From Datnioides undecimradiatus (Eukaryota; Chordata; Actinopteri; Lobotiformes; Datnioididae): DNA of 64,000 bases. The position numbers and the translations under genes are program-made. Location: the NCBI GenBank assembly GCA_008933995.1, contig WARS01000126.1, positions 1 to 64,000 of the forward strand, read 5' to 3'. Shown here one piece after another: positions 48,823 to 62,300 of the stretch. A model generated the notes under the pieces. The model was not told the DNA's origin. It did not search any database and worked only from the letters and a program-made list of their open reading frames with translations. The first letter of the stretch is position 1; the number at the start of each line of letters is the position of its first letter.

Positions 48823-51270
48823 GTAGGGGATCTGGGGTCAGCGTGGATGATTCTGTGAAGCCGTCTGTCTCTGCCTGTGCAGAGGGAGAGACAGACGGAG
48901 AGCATGTGAGGCTCTGCAGAAAGGTTGCATGAGCTGAGCTGAGGTGAACCGCTTTGCCCTTTTTGCCAAGCAATGACATCATCAGCGCTCACCCAGTCAA
49001 GGGAATTGGTCACTTTTAATGAAACATGTTACTTCTTTTTAAAGCTAATTATGCATCAAGACACCGGAGCTGCTGTCTTGTTGCATGAATCCGATGGCTT
49101 TAAGCCGTTTTTCACCAGGTCCGTCAGACTCCACGGCCGCGTCTGAACTGAATATTCCCTGCTTTGCCTTTGCTGGGAGCATGCGAGGCTCTCCTCTGTC
49201 AGCTGCACACTGTCAGTCCTGACAACTTGTGCCTCTCGGTTGTTCTCAGCGCCGTGGGAGCTGCTGATTGGGATCTGTGTAACCTATTTAAAACCCTCTG
49301 TCTATCTGTCTCCTCGGGGAAGTTATTAGTAACAATGTTAGAGTGTGTGGCTTCTGTTATCCATTTCTATCTGAAGCAACACTTGACTTGGGAAGGACAT
49401 GCTCTACTTTACTGTGCATTACCACAATCCAGTGAGTTAGCTATTGAAATATTGAGAGAGAATGCAGTGAGAGGGTGACTTGCTTAATAAGTGCGATTCT
49501 GAAATGAAATGCAGTCAACTGCCCTTTTTACGATAACACAGGATGACTTGAGATCACTGGAGCTGAGAACCCATCTCACCGGGCTTCAAGCTTTGCATCT
49601 GTGGCTGAAGCACAGTGGCTCAGACCAATCACAGTGTCCTGTGAGGAACTACTGACTCGAGTGTAAAGTTTAGGTGTGATGGAGGAAAGAGACTGTCTGC
49701 CTGAAAACAACAGGGTCAGCCACCAGAATCTCTGTGTGGCTCACCGCACCATCGGTCAGTCGACTGTTTGGGAGTACTGGATGCTTTGTTTTTTAATTCA
49801 GTTGGTGTTAAAGTGCTGTCATGTGTGGTCTCATTGCTGTGGAATATAGAAAACCCCTTCAATACATGATCTTAGTGTCCTCAATGGGAGGAATAGGTAA
49901 TGAAGTTTCAGCCTCTCAAACTTAAAACGTGTTTGTTTTCTCTGTTTGGTTTGACTCTAAATGAGAGTTTGGGAACATGTGATGATCAGCCTTCGTTTAC
50001 ATGTCAGAGAATACATCACTATTTTAAAAAAGTCAATAGATTAATGATTAATTCCAAAAATTGCTGTTTGTTCCATATCTAAAATACAAGCATGAGACGT
50101 AAACAGGAAGTAGAAACTCACGTATGACCTGCAAATACAGCCTGTATAATAAAGCAGTACATTAATCACAAAATATTACCATGCACACAGCAACTGGTGG
50201 AATTCAACAAAGGATCAGATCATAATTCATCCACCGAGTTTAAAGGAGCATCCAGGGCTTCATCGGGATCCTGTTCATGGACAGCATCACTTAGCAGCAG
50301 CAGCATGAGCTCAAGCAAAGGGTTCAGTCAAATGATGTCATCCAGCTAACTGGTGTGGCAGCGTGGCCTGAAGCAAGGGGATCTAATGAGAACACACTCA
50401 GCCTTTATGTGACCTCCCCATCTCTAAGCTCCTTCTCTGCGCAGGTGCATCTCCACCCACTTCCTGTCTCAGAAAACATAAACTTGAGATTGATTGAACA
50501 CTCAGATATTCATCATCTTGCTGACTTACAGGAGGCTGCAGGCTATTTGAAACCAACCCTGACGTCAGTTTGATATGAAATGACTAACAGAGGAGATGTT
50601 ACATCACCACGTTCCTCAGACGACTGAAGAACCAGCAACAGACTGACTTCTCACAGTCATCGCACCGTTCCTCTCCTCTGTCACTGTAGAAACATGACTG
50701 ACACGCACTCTTCAGCAGGTGATCGATAAATCAGATTTTATTTCATGAACTTGTCGACCTCTGTCGTTGTTTTTTTGTTGTGGTTTCCAAACTGGGATAT
50801 CATCTGCTCTGCTCTGATAGCTGCATCACATTTCTACTGAACTATCCACATTCACAACAATAACTGTCGGATCAGATGTTTGATTGATGGCTTCTTAGCT
50901 GAATTTGCGCTTGTGAAATGTGGTCAGACTGTTTTTTTGAGGCTATGGAACATTCAGTTGTTTTCAGTTGTTGCTCTTTTAATGTTTCTTCTGTGGGAGT
51001 GTCTCTCATCTACACATTAGAGGTATTACGAGTTCACATATAACTGCGGCCGCTGTGTCGATGCTCCAGCTGATTACATAAGCCCCGATGAGGCCGGCTT
51101 TCCCAAATCAATGCACGGCTCTTATACGAGCGAGTTGGGGTTTAGGGAAGATGAGCAGAAATGGAAATAGCTGCTTTCTGCCCGTGGCTACCCTGGCATC
51201 GGGCTGTTAATCTAAAACGCAAGGTAATTTAGGACGTGATCAATCAGTGACCTTAACACTGGCCTGTCAA

Positions 51271-51289
51271 TACACACACACACACACAA
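51271..51289 (+). repeat. (AC)n microsatellite
   Basis: Nine AC units. Confidence 0.88.
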
Positions 51290-53133
51290 CAGATGGAGTG
51301 AACGTGGACATGCTGACTGAATGCTAAGATGTGAAAACTGCAGTGACAATATGTTTGTTTCTTAGTGTTCAAATATGAAGAATCAGCATTCAATAAGCAA
51401 AACGAGCCTTTCCTTCCAGCAGCCAAACAGCCAGTGAGTGTTCGCCGTGTATCAGCCAATCAACAGATTGGTTTCTTCGTCTGGTGACAGTGATCGCCCC
51501 AAGAAAGATTTCCCTTGGTTTTCTTTGGTGTGTGTGCACCTGCGTTTGTCTTGTTCAGGTCAAATCGTGCTGCGTTCAACCTGCTTCCCTGTAAAAACAT
51601 AATCAACCTAATTCTCCAAAGCCAAACCACCATAGATGCCTCAGAGATCCATGGTTACATGATCATACAGGAGTTCACGCATGCATCTGGTGACAGTCAC
51701 ACTTAGGCAGGTATAAATCAACAACATACGCAACCCTGAAGCCCAATATGTTCCTGTGTAAGACCAGAAACGTGCTGTTTGAATCAGTTACTCAAACATA
51801 TAAGGTAGATTATTAATGGAGGTGTCAATTTAATACTTCCTTAACTACAGTGTTATCTCAGAGTCAAACAGAGTTAAACATACAGTAGAGCACGATGAGC
51901 GCCCATCAAACCTGACTCACACACAGTATGACACTATAAGAGAGGGGGCCAGCGAGCACGGGGTTAACAGACAGGCTGAATTTATTCTATAAAGAGAGGA
52001 GACAGGAAGAAAGAGCACCGCTGAGTATCTCACTGAAAACTTATACTGGGATCTTCATGTGAAAAATAAAAAATATAAGTAAAAGGAAAGTAAATAAAGT
52101 AAGAAAATATGTAAATATGTGTTTGCAGCCCAAATAAAATCTAAATAACGATGTTGTCAATGCCAAAAAGGGAATTCAGGCCAAAGAGGGACACTAGAGC
52201 TGCATTCCACTGAACTAATACTAGCTACTAACACTTAACTGTTACTACTGTTAGCAGTGATTGTAACTGAAGAATGCAGTTGCTGACGACGCTGTCAAAC
52301 CTTTTCCAGCATCATCCTGTTTTTATCTCATAGTGGTGTTCACAGATAGAGAGCGCTTGTCATTAAAAACACTTATCAGGAAAGGTTACCTCAATCAATG
52401 AAACAGGATGCCTCTGGCTTCTCTTAACCACCTACCGCTGGAGTATGTTGGTGTTTTGTTGTTGGCGGACCACAGGATTCAGCAGAGACTTTCATCGGGA
52501 AACGGAAAATTAGTTAATAAAGTGTTATAGGCGCCATTTTTCTTAATATTATTATTATTTCCAAACAGCGTCTGGGAGGGGAAGCATTGTGTTGGTCAGA
52601 CGGACTGCGAGAGACCTTTGAAATGATCCCCTACGTGGACGCGGGTGTAACGTGTTCGTAGAGCTGTCGCCACGGTGTCACGTCCAGCTGCTGACTCATC
52701 AACACGTGACACCGACTTGAAAGTGCAGGGGATCGTGCCCGCCTCCTACCCTGACCCTTTGGAAAAGCACTGAGGCTGCCTCCTGAATCCGGATCAAACT
52801 TCGGCGATCCCCGCTTTTAAATTAGATGTCTTTTGTGGTTTCATTAATTAAAAGTCAAACAAAGTTAGCCATGCCACTACTGAGCACCCCCCTGTGACAG
52901 AGGCCTCGGGGCTGTTTCATTGATCCCTCTCAGCTTTGTTGGAAGCGGGTGTCTGAGATAACCTCTAACTGTATATAATGAACCATAACAATCGGCAGCA
53001 GTAACAGTGTGTCCGTAAAGCAACTAAACTCCTTCTGCCCTGATAAGGACTATAGAGCTTTCACTGACGGGTATGATTGCTGCTGGTCTGAGAGAACCCA
53101 TTATAAACATACAGTGCATTGTATTGTTTTGGA

Positions 53134-53176
53134 TTTTTTTTTTTTTTTTTGGAAGGTATTTGGGAGGGGGGGGGGG
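53134..53176 (+). repeat. Poly(T) then poly(G) tracts
   Basis: A T17 run (53134-53150) is followed within 15 bases by a G11 run (53166-53176). Confidence 0.9.
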
Positions 53177-54138
53177 TGTTGTTTGGTAGTATGCTGCTAC
53201 TTTCCTGCGAGTGAGAGGAACAATGTCTGGAAATGAGTCAAGCCCTCATAAATGTCCTGTCTTGGATCGGCTTGGTAGTACCACCCTGTTCTCCTGCAAC
53301 ACAGCTCCACAAACCAGCTTCACTTCAACGCCGGCAAGCCGTCCACCCTTCTTTATACCGTCCGCGGACAAGATGGCGGGACTCTGCGCGCTGGCCTTCG
53401 CGTCCGGAGGTGCAGTATCGCGTTTTGACACATCAGCCTGACAAAACCGTGTGACTTTGTTCTCTCAGCCTGCGTCTTTCTTACTCTCATTCTGGCACCT
53501 TGGCAGGAAAATGGGGCAATGCAACACTCATGGGTCTCCGGAGGGGGATGTTGTAATAGGTCAGCTTTTTGAAGGTCTGCTAGTCAAGTGCAAGCGGCGT
53601 GTTGCAGGCACAAGTCTGAGGCAGCTGTGGTTTTTTTCATCGCCTTCAGGCTGCGAGGATGATCCTAGCATGGTGTAAACAAGATCTGATCCCCTCCACA
53701 CCGTTCCCCGATCCGCAAATTGTTTTTTAATTGGCTGCAGTGAGCAATAACATCTGCTATATCCAGAGGGGATTCAGAGGGAGTCATTGTCTGTGTTGGA
53801 ATTGATAATCTGATTATTATGGGGGAAAGCATGAAAGAATAGATGAGGCTTAGAATCCCACGGGTGTATTTATCTTCAGTTGCGTTTGACATTGACCCAT
53901 TTCTGGGTCGGCACGGTGGCAGCATTTACAGTGTCATGATGAGTCACGGAAGGACCGCAGGAAGTGACATGGAGGAGAAATCACCAGTCATCATGAGATC
54001 ACCCCTGGGTCCTGCGCTCATCTGTTCACCTCAGACTTAACCTGCACTGTCCTGCACGCCTCTGGCTCTATACATCTGTCACCTCCCTGCAGCAATGCTC
54101 TCTGGCACTTTAATCTAATTTGGTGTGTGAATTCACAC

Positions 54139-54140
<2 letters not shown>

Positions 54141-54170
<30 letters not shown>
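54141..54170 (+). repeat. (CA)n microsatellite
   Basis: Fifteen CA units. Confidence 0.95.
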
Positions 54171-54171
<1 letters not shown>

Positions 54172-54582
54172 CTACAGATATGATCCTGGTATATGTGAGA
54201 GCAGGAGTCATGTCAGGCTGTTTTTATTTAAAGCAGAGTTTGTTCACTGAAGCTACGCTTGACTGAGTTTAATGTGAAGTCGGCTGCAGCTCGAGCTTCT
54301 GCTGAATCCCAGCAAAAAAGGGACCACCTTCATGTTTTTCTCACAAGAGTCTGGATCCAAACAGGGTCCGAGTAGCTGGTGCTGGTAAACTGATCCAAAA
54401 TCTGCTATCCTTGAACAGCGATACTAGTAGCAACCATGATGCCAGGGGCCCCACAAGCAGGGCTTTCTGTTCAGATGCAAGAAGTGAACCAGTGTCTCCT
54501 GAAGAATAGACCAAACATGGCTGCACACTGTGATGTACAGCTGTTCAGTGCTGACAAGGTCACTGCTCAAAATGTTGTGTTC

Positions 54583-54611
54583 ATATATGATATGATATGA
54601 TATGATATGAT
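54583..54611 (+). repeat. (TATGA)n pentanucleotide repeat
   Basis: About five to six copies of ATGAT/TATGA. Confidence 0.9.
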
Positions 54612-54689
54612 TGTGCTGATTTTGAAAGTGTGAGCGTCTCTATGTTTTACTCTAGCCATTGATGTACATCTTTACATTCCATTATTGAT

Positions 54690-55410
54690 TTAGCCTATAC
54701 TTTTACCCAGAGTGATTTACAATTAGTGCGCTTAAGCATGTGGATACGACCCTGACATTGCAAGAGATGCACAAGTACATCAGCCTTCTCTAACACAGTG
54801 CTACATTTGGAATAACAAGAGACAATGAGAGAAATGAATTATTAATTTTCATATATAGGCCAAAGTGCAGTCTGCACAGGTGAGTTTTCAGTCTTAGCTT
54901 CTGCTGTAATGTCACTGGGGTGGTTGTTCCATCATTGTGCAGCCAGGACAGCAACCAGTTGAGCAGATGTTCAGTAGAGGCAGAGTGTAGTGGCTGGATG
55001 TGTTGGCTTGACCGTGTCCTGGCTCTAGAACGGACCTGAGCCATTTGTTTTCCATTAGGCAAGTGCCAGTCTTCATATTGGATTCAGACAGTTACCAGTG
55101 GCCTGTGCGGGTGGGGGCGGAGGAGCAGCGTAGTGTGGCAGACCGTGGGCAGGTTGAAGACCAGCCGAGCTGCTGCATCCTGGATGAGCTCCAGCGATGT
55201 CACATGCAGGCGCAACAGCCCGGGGCGAGTTCCGGCAGCCTGGGCGTGAGATGACTTGAGCCTGCATCAGAAGCTGACTGCCTCCCGGGTTCAGAATAGA
55301 TGCTGTGATGATGTGTTTATGTTGCGGAGATGGAACCTGCAGGAGCGCACTGTCACAGCGATGTTGGCAGCGAAGGACGGCAGCCAAATGGACTGTCAGG
55401 ATTATTAATG
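54690..55410 (+). repeat. Fish interspersed repeat, degenerate
   Basis: It starts with ACCCAGAGTGATTTACAATT, a decayed form of the common fish block TTATCCAAAGCGACTTACAA. It goes on with GGTGAGTTTTCAGTCTTAGC, TGGTTGTTCCATCATTGTGC, and GAAGACCAGCCGAGCTGCTG followed by CATCCTGGATGAGCTCCAGC. These blocks occur in this order in a non-coding interspersed element that I recall from many teleost genomes; I cannot name its class with confidence. It is GC-richer than the surrounding intron. Confidence 0.55.
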
Positions 55411-55890
55411 GAATATTCACCCTTTAAACGCACAGACTGATGAATGCAGTTTGTATGGCAGCCAAATCCACGTTTAAGAGGAAAACATTTCCTTAAACAT
55501 CTTCTGTGTAACCACTCATCTATTCATCAACACTGATTAAAGACACCGAGCTAAGTGCTGCAATTTCCCTCTTTGTAAAAACATCTGCTGCAATTAATTA
55601 TTTAATCACACACACTGCATTTAGCATCTGACGTGGGAACATGATGTGTAGGTTCACCTTCCCCCTCTCCTCCGACTCCCTCAGTCACCCACAAGTACGG
55701 GCACGGGGGAAGAAATCCTGGGTAACTATGGAAACACTGCAGTGGTTCTCCAAGGCGGGCGGCACTTTTCTTTAGAGGCCTTGAGTTAACAGGATTAGAG
55801 GGAATTCACAGACGATACCCCAAAGAGCACGGCCTCTTTGTGTCTCCCATCTGCTGGCTTTCACTCTCACCTCTACTGTCCTGACTCACA

Positions 55891-55909
55891 GAGAGAGAGA
55901 GAGAGAGAG
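55891..55909 (+). repeat. (GA)n microsatellite
   Basis: Nine GA units. Confidence 0.88.
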
Positions 55910-56470
55910 CAGGGAAGACACCAGGATCACAAAAACATTCATCCCAAGGCAATTTAAAGCTGTTGAGTGACCTCTCTTCCAATGCTGAGCTTTGCCATAG
56001 TGTTTCCCTTTAATTCTGTCAGTTCCTTAGGCACCATGTGTTTTCGGTACTGTGTTTGATCCCCCTCTCTGTGGCAGCCTATTTGCAGAGAACTTCTGTT
56101 TTGGCTGTGACAAAATTCAATCTGCTCATCGATATTGCCAAAAAAGGCTGACATGCAACAACACTGCACGTTGTAGACAAGACTGGCAGTAGGAAACGAG
56201 AACAGATTCTTAGCTTAAACATGAAAGAGTGTGTGAGGCTCCCTGTTAAAACCAAGAGTTCAGCCCAGGGCATGAAAATGCTCGAACAGCATTTGCTGAT
56301 GTGCTGAACCTGATCCCGCACGGTGGCTGAATCACTCCTTAGGAAAAGAGAAGGAGAGATTTATTGTTGAGATTCACTTTTTATTTGCAGACAATGACAT
56401 CCTGACATCCTCACAGCTAACTAATAATAGCTGGTATATGGTGGGCTGTGGCTACCATAGCAACAGAGGC

Positions 56471-56484
56471 AAAAAAAAAAAAAA
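56471..56484 (+). repeat. Poly(A) tract of 14
   Basis: A homopolymer with no recognised element upstream. Confidence 0.85.
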
Positions 56485-57414
56485 GAGTGAGTGGAGGAGG
56501 ACATCAGAGCCGCACCCATCACTGGAGCAACCAACCAGAGTGGAAAACCAGTACAGACATGAGGAGGCACTGGGACAACAGCTAGTGAATAATTAGCGGG
56601 AGTCAGGAAGGCGACGCCTGATGTGGGTCAGCCAACCAGCATCATGCTGCCGTGATGGTTGTTTTGGTGGTATGCGGCAAAAGGAAGCACATTAATGTTA
56701 GCTGATAGCTTGTATGGCAGCAGGTTTATCGGTCAGTACTTAAAGCTGCACGTCACACGACTCTGTGCACTTTTCAAGTGGCAAAGCAGGGATTTTAGAT
56801 ATAAAGTTTACGGTCTGTCACTATACTTAGACCAGAAAGTCTGCGGTGCAAACTGAGAAGCATGACGTTAGGAAGATGTTGGCCTTTTTCAGCTTTTTGG
56901 TCTTGACCATTACTTACAGTTTAATGAAACAGCATCTAGAAGGTTGGACAGCTAACCTTCCCTCGGACGAACGTCCTAAAACAACAATAATTCAGATAAA
57001 ACTAAAAGTGTCTGTGGACAAATGACTCTTCAGTCTATATCATGTGCATCATATTAGTGGTGGACAATGATCACATGATGTCTAAGTGCCCACACATCAA
57101 CAAAGTCATTCATGAGTCTAACTCGGTTTGTCACGGCGAGCTCGTCGGCTCCTCTTGATGTCCACCACTGCGTTCTGTGCGAGAGCGCGTCAAATTGAAA
57201 AGTTTTCTTTTCTAAGCTCCAACGCCATGAAATCAACATTTCCTGCTTCTATAACGGTCGCAGCTGATAATTTCCCCACGGTCATCACTCGCTGCCCCAT
57301 CACTTGTTGAGTGAGCGTTTCAGATGCTGGATTTCGATCTCAGTTGGACAGGATGGGATCGGACCATGATTGAGCAATATGAACAACAGACACGATGCGT
57401 GACCCTACTCATCT

Positions 57415-57680
57415 GAGTAATACTAATAATGATGATAGTAATAATGTTCATGATATAAATAATGATGATGATAATATGGCACAGATACAAATTTAGAAAG
57501 TGCTATCACAATGGACAAAATTCACATAAATAAATATAAATAAAATAAGTAAATAAAATAAAATACATTTATGAGGATAAACCAATAAAGCAGATCAGAA
57601 CAAAAACAACAATAATAAAACATTTTTACAATAAAACTGAGTGGTGGTATAGATCAATAAAAGCAATAAAAGGCTTTTTA
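57415..57680. repeat. AT-rich low-complexity region
   Basis: AATAATGATGAT words followed by AAATAAATAAAATAAG words. A weak resemblance of GAAAGTGCTATCACAATGG to repeat tails is noted but no family can be assigned. Confidence 0.5.
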
Positions 57681-59036
57681 AAGCCATTCTTGTGTTGTAT
57701 ATTGGTAAAGCTCTTCTCTTGATATCTGCTGATACTTTGTTTGCACTAAGTTTTGAAGCAGCATGAGGCAGAACCCCAAAGAGGAAAAATCATCATTGAA
57801 ATGAACAGCACCGACAGAAATGTTTCTAATAATGCATTAAATAGCTGAGAGATTAGATAATAATGTGTCTTTGCTTTGGTGACTGTGGCACATTCGGCAG
57901 CTTATATGTTAAAAATGCAGCAGTGTTGCAAAAACACGGTTTCTCTATGGATTAACCATATCCCTCGTGAATATTTGATAGAATACATGCACTTGGTGAA
58001 GCCACTTATCAGATCACATCAACTCAGTGGATGAAGACATTAGTGACTCAAAGGAGGAGATGCATGGCCACAGATAAGCCTTGATGGACTGTGCAGTGTA
58101 CTAACTCTTAAGTTTTGATTGCATTGCCAGCCAGAGAGAACTTTAGCAAACACAGGACATAACCCAGAAAACAGACAAATCCAGACTCTGTGAACCTGTG
58201 GTCACGCTGACTCTTAAAACCCAAACTAGGTCCAGAGAAAACTCCAGACCACACAGAAACCGGAGTGCCTCCACAAACAGGACCACATACCTTCTCAGAT
58301 GCTCTTGACCCAGGAGGACTCTGTAGGGTGACTGCAACAGCCCAAACCTTATTGAAACCTCCCACAAGGCATCAGTGTTATCTGAGAGGTGGCTGCAGCA
58401 CCTAGAGGATACTGAAAGATAATACTGACCCTACCACTACCCAACTCCTGTCTGGCAAGCGATACAGAAGTATCTGCTGCTGAAGCACCAGACTGCAGAG
58501 CTGCTTCTTTCTTCAGGCTGAGACAACCCTGAACTCATCCTCCACTCAACTCCACCATAAACATTATTTTTCACTTTGGGGCATAATGGGACCACATCTT
58601 GAAATTCATTGTGCGACCCTGTGTTGTACAACAGCAGACAAATGAAACTACAACCTTGATCGGCGCTCCAACTTTCAGCAGTTCAGTGAAAAATCTGGAT
58701 AAATCCCTGCAAACAAACGTTTCGTAATCACTTCTAAAGCATTGTTTGATCTGAGAAACAGAACCTCCCAGTTTCAGCACACTGCTAGACACATGTTTAT
58801 GCCCTGCAGTGTATTAATAGCTGACTACATGATCCTATTAAAAATAGCTACACCTTCATGGTCTCATCTGAATAATAGGCATTATGGAGCACTAATAAGT
58901 CAATTTGTCACCCTGAGTAAAAGAATAGGAGGGATAAAGGAAGAGGCGTGGACAGAGGGAGGAAGATGAAGGGAGAGTTTAAATGGAAAGAGTAGACAAG
59001 TGAGGGAGGGAGTGGAGAGGGAGGCAGGCTCTTTGG

Positions 59037-59061
59037 GTGTGTGTGTTTTTGTGTGTGTGTG
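59037..59061 (+). repeat. (TG)n tract, interrupted
   Basis: GT units split by a T run, 235 bases before exon 5. Confidence 0.8.
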
Positions 59062-59295
59062 AGCATGCGTGTACATCGCAGAGAAACCTGATGGTTGTCT
59101 TCCCCTCACTTGAACTCGGACTTCACATGGAGGAAGAGCCTTAGGGCTTTTATCTCCGCGTTCACTCTTTTCTATCACTCCATCTCTCCCCAGCCTCCTT
59201 ATTTCTTGCCTCGTGTTCATCAGACCTCGAGCCCCTTCCTCACCATTAGCCCCTCACCATGCTGCTGCTCTACAACTGTTTCCTCTCTCTCCTAG

Positions 59296-59381
59296 AATCG
59301 ATCTACCGCCGTGGGGCCAGAAGATGGAGGAAGCTCTACCGAGTCAACGGGCACCTCTTCCAGGCCAAGCGCTTTAACAGG
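59296..59381 (+). CDS. prkcz: prkcz exon 5: pseudosubstrate and C1 start
   Basis: An 86-base exon from acceptor CTCCTAG to donor AGG|GTGAGT. It completes Lys from exon 4 and reads [18 protein letters not shown], then [17 protein letters not shown] is the atypical PKC pseudosubstrate, with Ala where a substrate has Ser/Thr; it occupies the kinase active site until released. [10 protein letters not shown] starts the C1 zinc finger, whose first zinc ligand is this His. LYRxNGHLF is zeta wording (iota has LYCANGHTF). It ends in phase 0, as does the homologous mammalian exon. The next exon (rest of C1) lies beyond the window. Confidence 0.94.
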
Positions 59382-62300
59382 GTGAGTGTCTCTAAACCTC
59401 ACTAACACACACTCCCAGCCGGGGAGGACAATGCCTGAGCAGTGCTTCAGTCAGCTCAGTTAATTGAGCTCATCTTCACTGGGGAATACTGGAAATACGA
59501 CAAAGTCGGTGCCACTGGGAGACAGTAGGAAGCTTTAAAACTCATATCAGACCCTTGCTGTATTTTCATGGAAGCTTGCTGTGTCTTCAGCTCTCCAATG
59601 AGTTTTTGAGATGTTTTAAAGATACCAGATGATTGATTTAAGTGATTTGGATCCAAGTTATGAGAGAAACAAGGTGAGCAAACCCAGGCAGCAGCTTGAT
59701 TGGCAGCCCCTCTGGTATGTCCTGCATCCAACAGCATTGGAGAATAACACAATAGCATAAAACTACATAATATATGATTCAGTACAATCTATTTGCCACA
59801 ATCCTAACATAATATAACCATAACCTAATATTACCATGCTGTGGCTGCCGTGTGCAGATGTGTTGTAACTCCAGGTTATGAAGAATGGTCCAATATCCAG
59901 GGCCTTTTCAGTCGATAGTATAACCGAGGAAAACAAGATAACACTTGTCCTGTTAAATTCAGCACACTTTCAGACTGAGGAAACGCCCGGAGACGTCCTG
60001 TGGGTCCTCCAGTCCTTCTTCACTGTGTTTGAGTAGCATCTGTTACAGTCAGCGAGCGGGTCATGATGATCGTTCCCCATTCAGGGAACAGTCAGTCATT
60101 TTTATTTGATAAACTACTCATAACCATAGCAAAGAGTGCGAGTGTCTTTCTGTGTGGACAGCACAGTACAGTATGTCACGAACACACTGCAGATAAATGA
60201 TAGATGGCAGGTAATCAAGTCACTGCTCCAGCTAAGCTATCTGGACACCCATGCATAATTCATGGTGTCCTAGTTATAGCTTGTTTAGCAGTTGTCTCAT
60301 CTCGGGCCTCAGCTCCATGCTAAACACACACAGGTACCTGAATGCACATGTGGGCTTTCGTCATCGTCCTGCCAAGATGTTAAAGAGCTTCAGCTGCTCA
60401 GGACTGCGGCGTTTTAAGTGTTCTCATTCTGTAATGCACAGGGACCATTCTGGAGGGCAGATGGAAGAGGTTAATGCTTTTTCAATCAGGCCTGAAGCAC
60501 CTAATGCATTTTCTCTGAAGAAAGAGACAGAAGATCAGGTTCGCCTGCTGCTGCAACAAGGCTGAGTCTTTACCTGCGCGCTGTGTAGCACGTTAGCTTT
60601 GGTTAGCTCACATCGCGTCGTGGTTTGATACAGATGGCTTTGTCTTTTGTTTAAAGGTCAGGCGTTTAAGTAGCAAGTATACGCAAGTCAGATTTATTTA
60701 TTCACCAGTTGCTCTGAGATCAAAAGGTGCTTAAATCAAATGCACGGTACAGATATGTTCAGTCAGCACAGATGAATCTGAGACATAAAGGGGACACTGA
60801 AAGGGAGGGAGGCCTCAGAATCACTGCAGAGACTCAGAAGTTCAGTCTTTACTCGGGTCCATTTGATTTGAAATGTGCGCATACACAAGAAACTCTTCTC
60901 AGCTGGAGACGTACTTGTAGAGACAGTACAGCTGTTTTAAAAATGAATAGACCGGCTCCAGCTCCACTGTTGTGACCGCGTTTTATTTTTTCTCGTCAGT
61001 AAATCAGCTCTTACTTTGTAATACCTCCTGTGGCTGCTGTAGTCTTAATGTTTAAGGTCAGCAGCATCTCGCTGACTCAGCACTCCACTCCATCAGCTCC
61101 TCCTTGGCGTCCACGCAGACGCACCGTGGAGCCTGGCTTATTCAATAAAAAGACATGCAGGTATCCTGTTGTACATTAGTGCACTGAGCCAAACCAAACG
61201 CTCATCATTAATGACCGGACTGATGCTCTGCTGCTTCCATGTCCCAACGCCACTTTAACTGACCATGCTCAGGCGTCTATCCTGCTAAATATATAAACAC
61301 ATATGGTTTGACGGACAGTAAAAGGAGGAGGTTGGTGATTTAACGTACACCGTGCAGGATTTAGACCCCGGAGACCGAGCTTTGCACCCTGTGACCCACA
61401 TGTTGTGAGGATTAAGCGACCAAAACTCTTACAGCCACAGTTACTTACTTCTCTTACTCGTTGTGTGGCCCGTTTAGTACACGGTGAACTTCCCTTAGCA
61501 TAAAGTTTGTGCTGAAATTCGGTTTTAACAGTTTTTTACAAGGCCATCTGCCCGGCACTTGTGTGCAGGGTGCAAGATACAGGCAGCTTTGTTTGTGTTC
61601 TTTTTCTTTACATTGCTGTTAATGCACAGGTTATAAAGGACCAAGATGCAATGTGTTAAAGCAGTGAGCTTTAGGTGTTGGGAGCTTTTTTTAATGTTGA
61701 ACCGAGCAGGGGTGGCTGAGAAAGAAAGAAATGAAAAATAATGTAGAACTGTTTCTTAAGAAGCTGGTTTTGGTTGAATATTAAATCAGTGCGTTATCTC
61801 TCTTGTTCCAAGTAGCATGGACCTTTTCTGTGATTCAACAAGACCCCATCTTTCAGGTTTTCAGGAGGAAATGAAAGACATTTGGTGAAAGTGCACATTA
61901 AGCACATTTGTCCAATATGAGGTTTTTCTGATTTCCGCGGATTTTGTTTTGTTCTCAGTTCACAGCTCAGCAGAAGGTGTTTGTCTGGTTAACCAGTTGG
62001 TTTTCAGACTGGGATTGCTCTGACTGTTGTTGCTATGCCAGCTTCCAGGCTTCTGGTTGGTTCACTATGTTGTCCTCAGCATATAAATAAGCCAAGGAGA
62101 AGTAGGTCAGGCTTCTCCTCCCTTCTCTCTCCCTTCATCCCTCTTTTTCCTCACAAATTCTACACGTTTGCCTCCATCTCCCTTCATCCCACTCCGTCTC
62201 CCTGTGATGTTGCAGTGTAGAAGGCTGCTTTGTGGATCTCTCCCATTAGACATAATGGGGTCTCTTTAGCTTCTGTCTCCCACGTGATGAAGCAGAAGTC

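Larger units (their letters stand above)
16141..59295 (+). other. prkcz: prkcz intron 4 (about 43 kb)
   Basis: A very long intron from GTGAGT to CTCCTAG. In mammals the corresponding intron contains the internal promoter and first exon of the brain isoform PKM-zeta. Here it contains two candidate alternative first exons (near 20.7-21.3 kb and 48.6-48.8 kb) and assorted repeats. The gaps 25000-29600, 33000-39700, 40300-43800, 44400-48300 and 49000-53100 show only AT-rich DNA, simple repeats and unconvincing short frames. Confidence 0.85.

Noticed and set aside
55045..55420. Open frames on both strands in a GC-rich stretch near 55 kb
   Set aside because: The DNA is a non-coding interspersed repeat; the frames are by-products of its composition.
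5244..59381. Assignment to PRKCI instead of PRKCZ
   Set aside because: The N-terminal spacing to PB1 and the QMELEEAFR and LYRxNGHLF blocks match zeta, and iota has a longer N-terminus with different wording.
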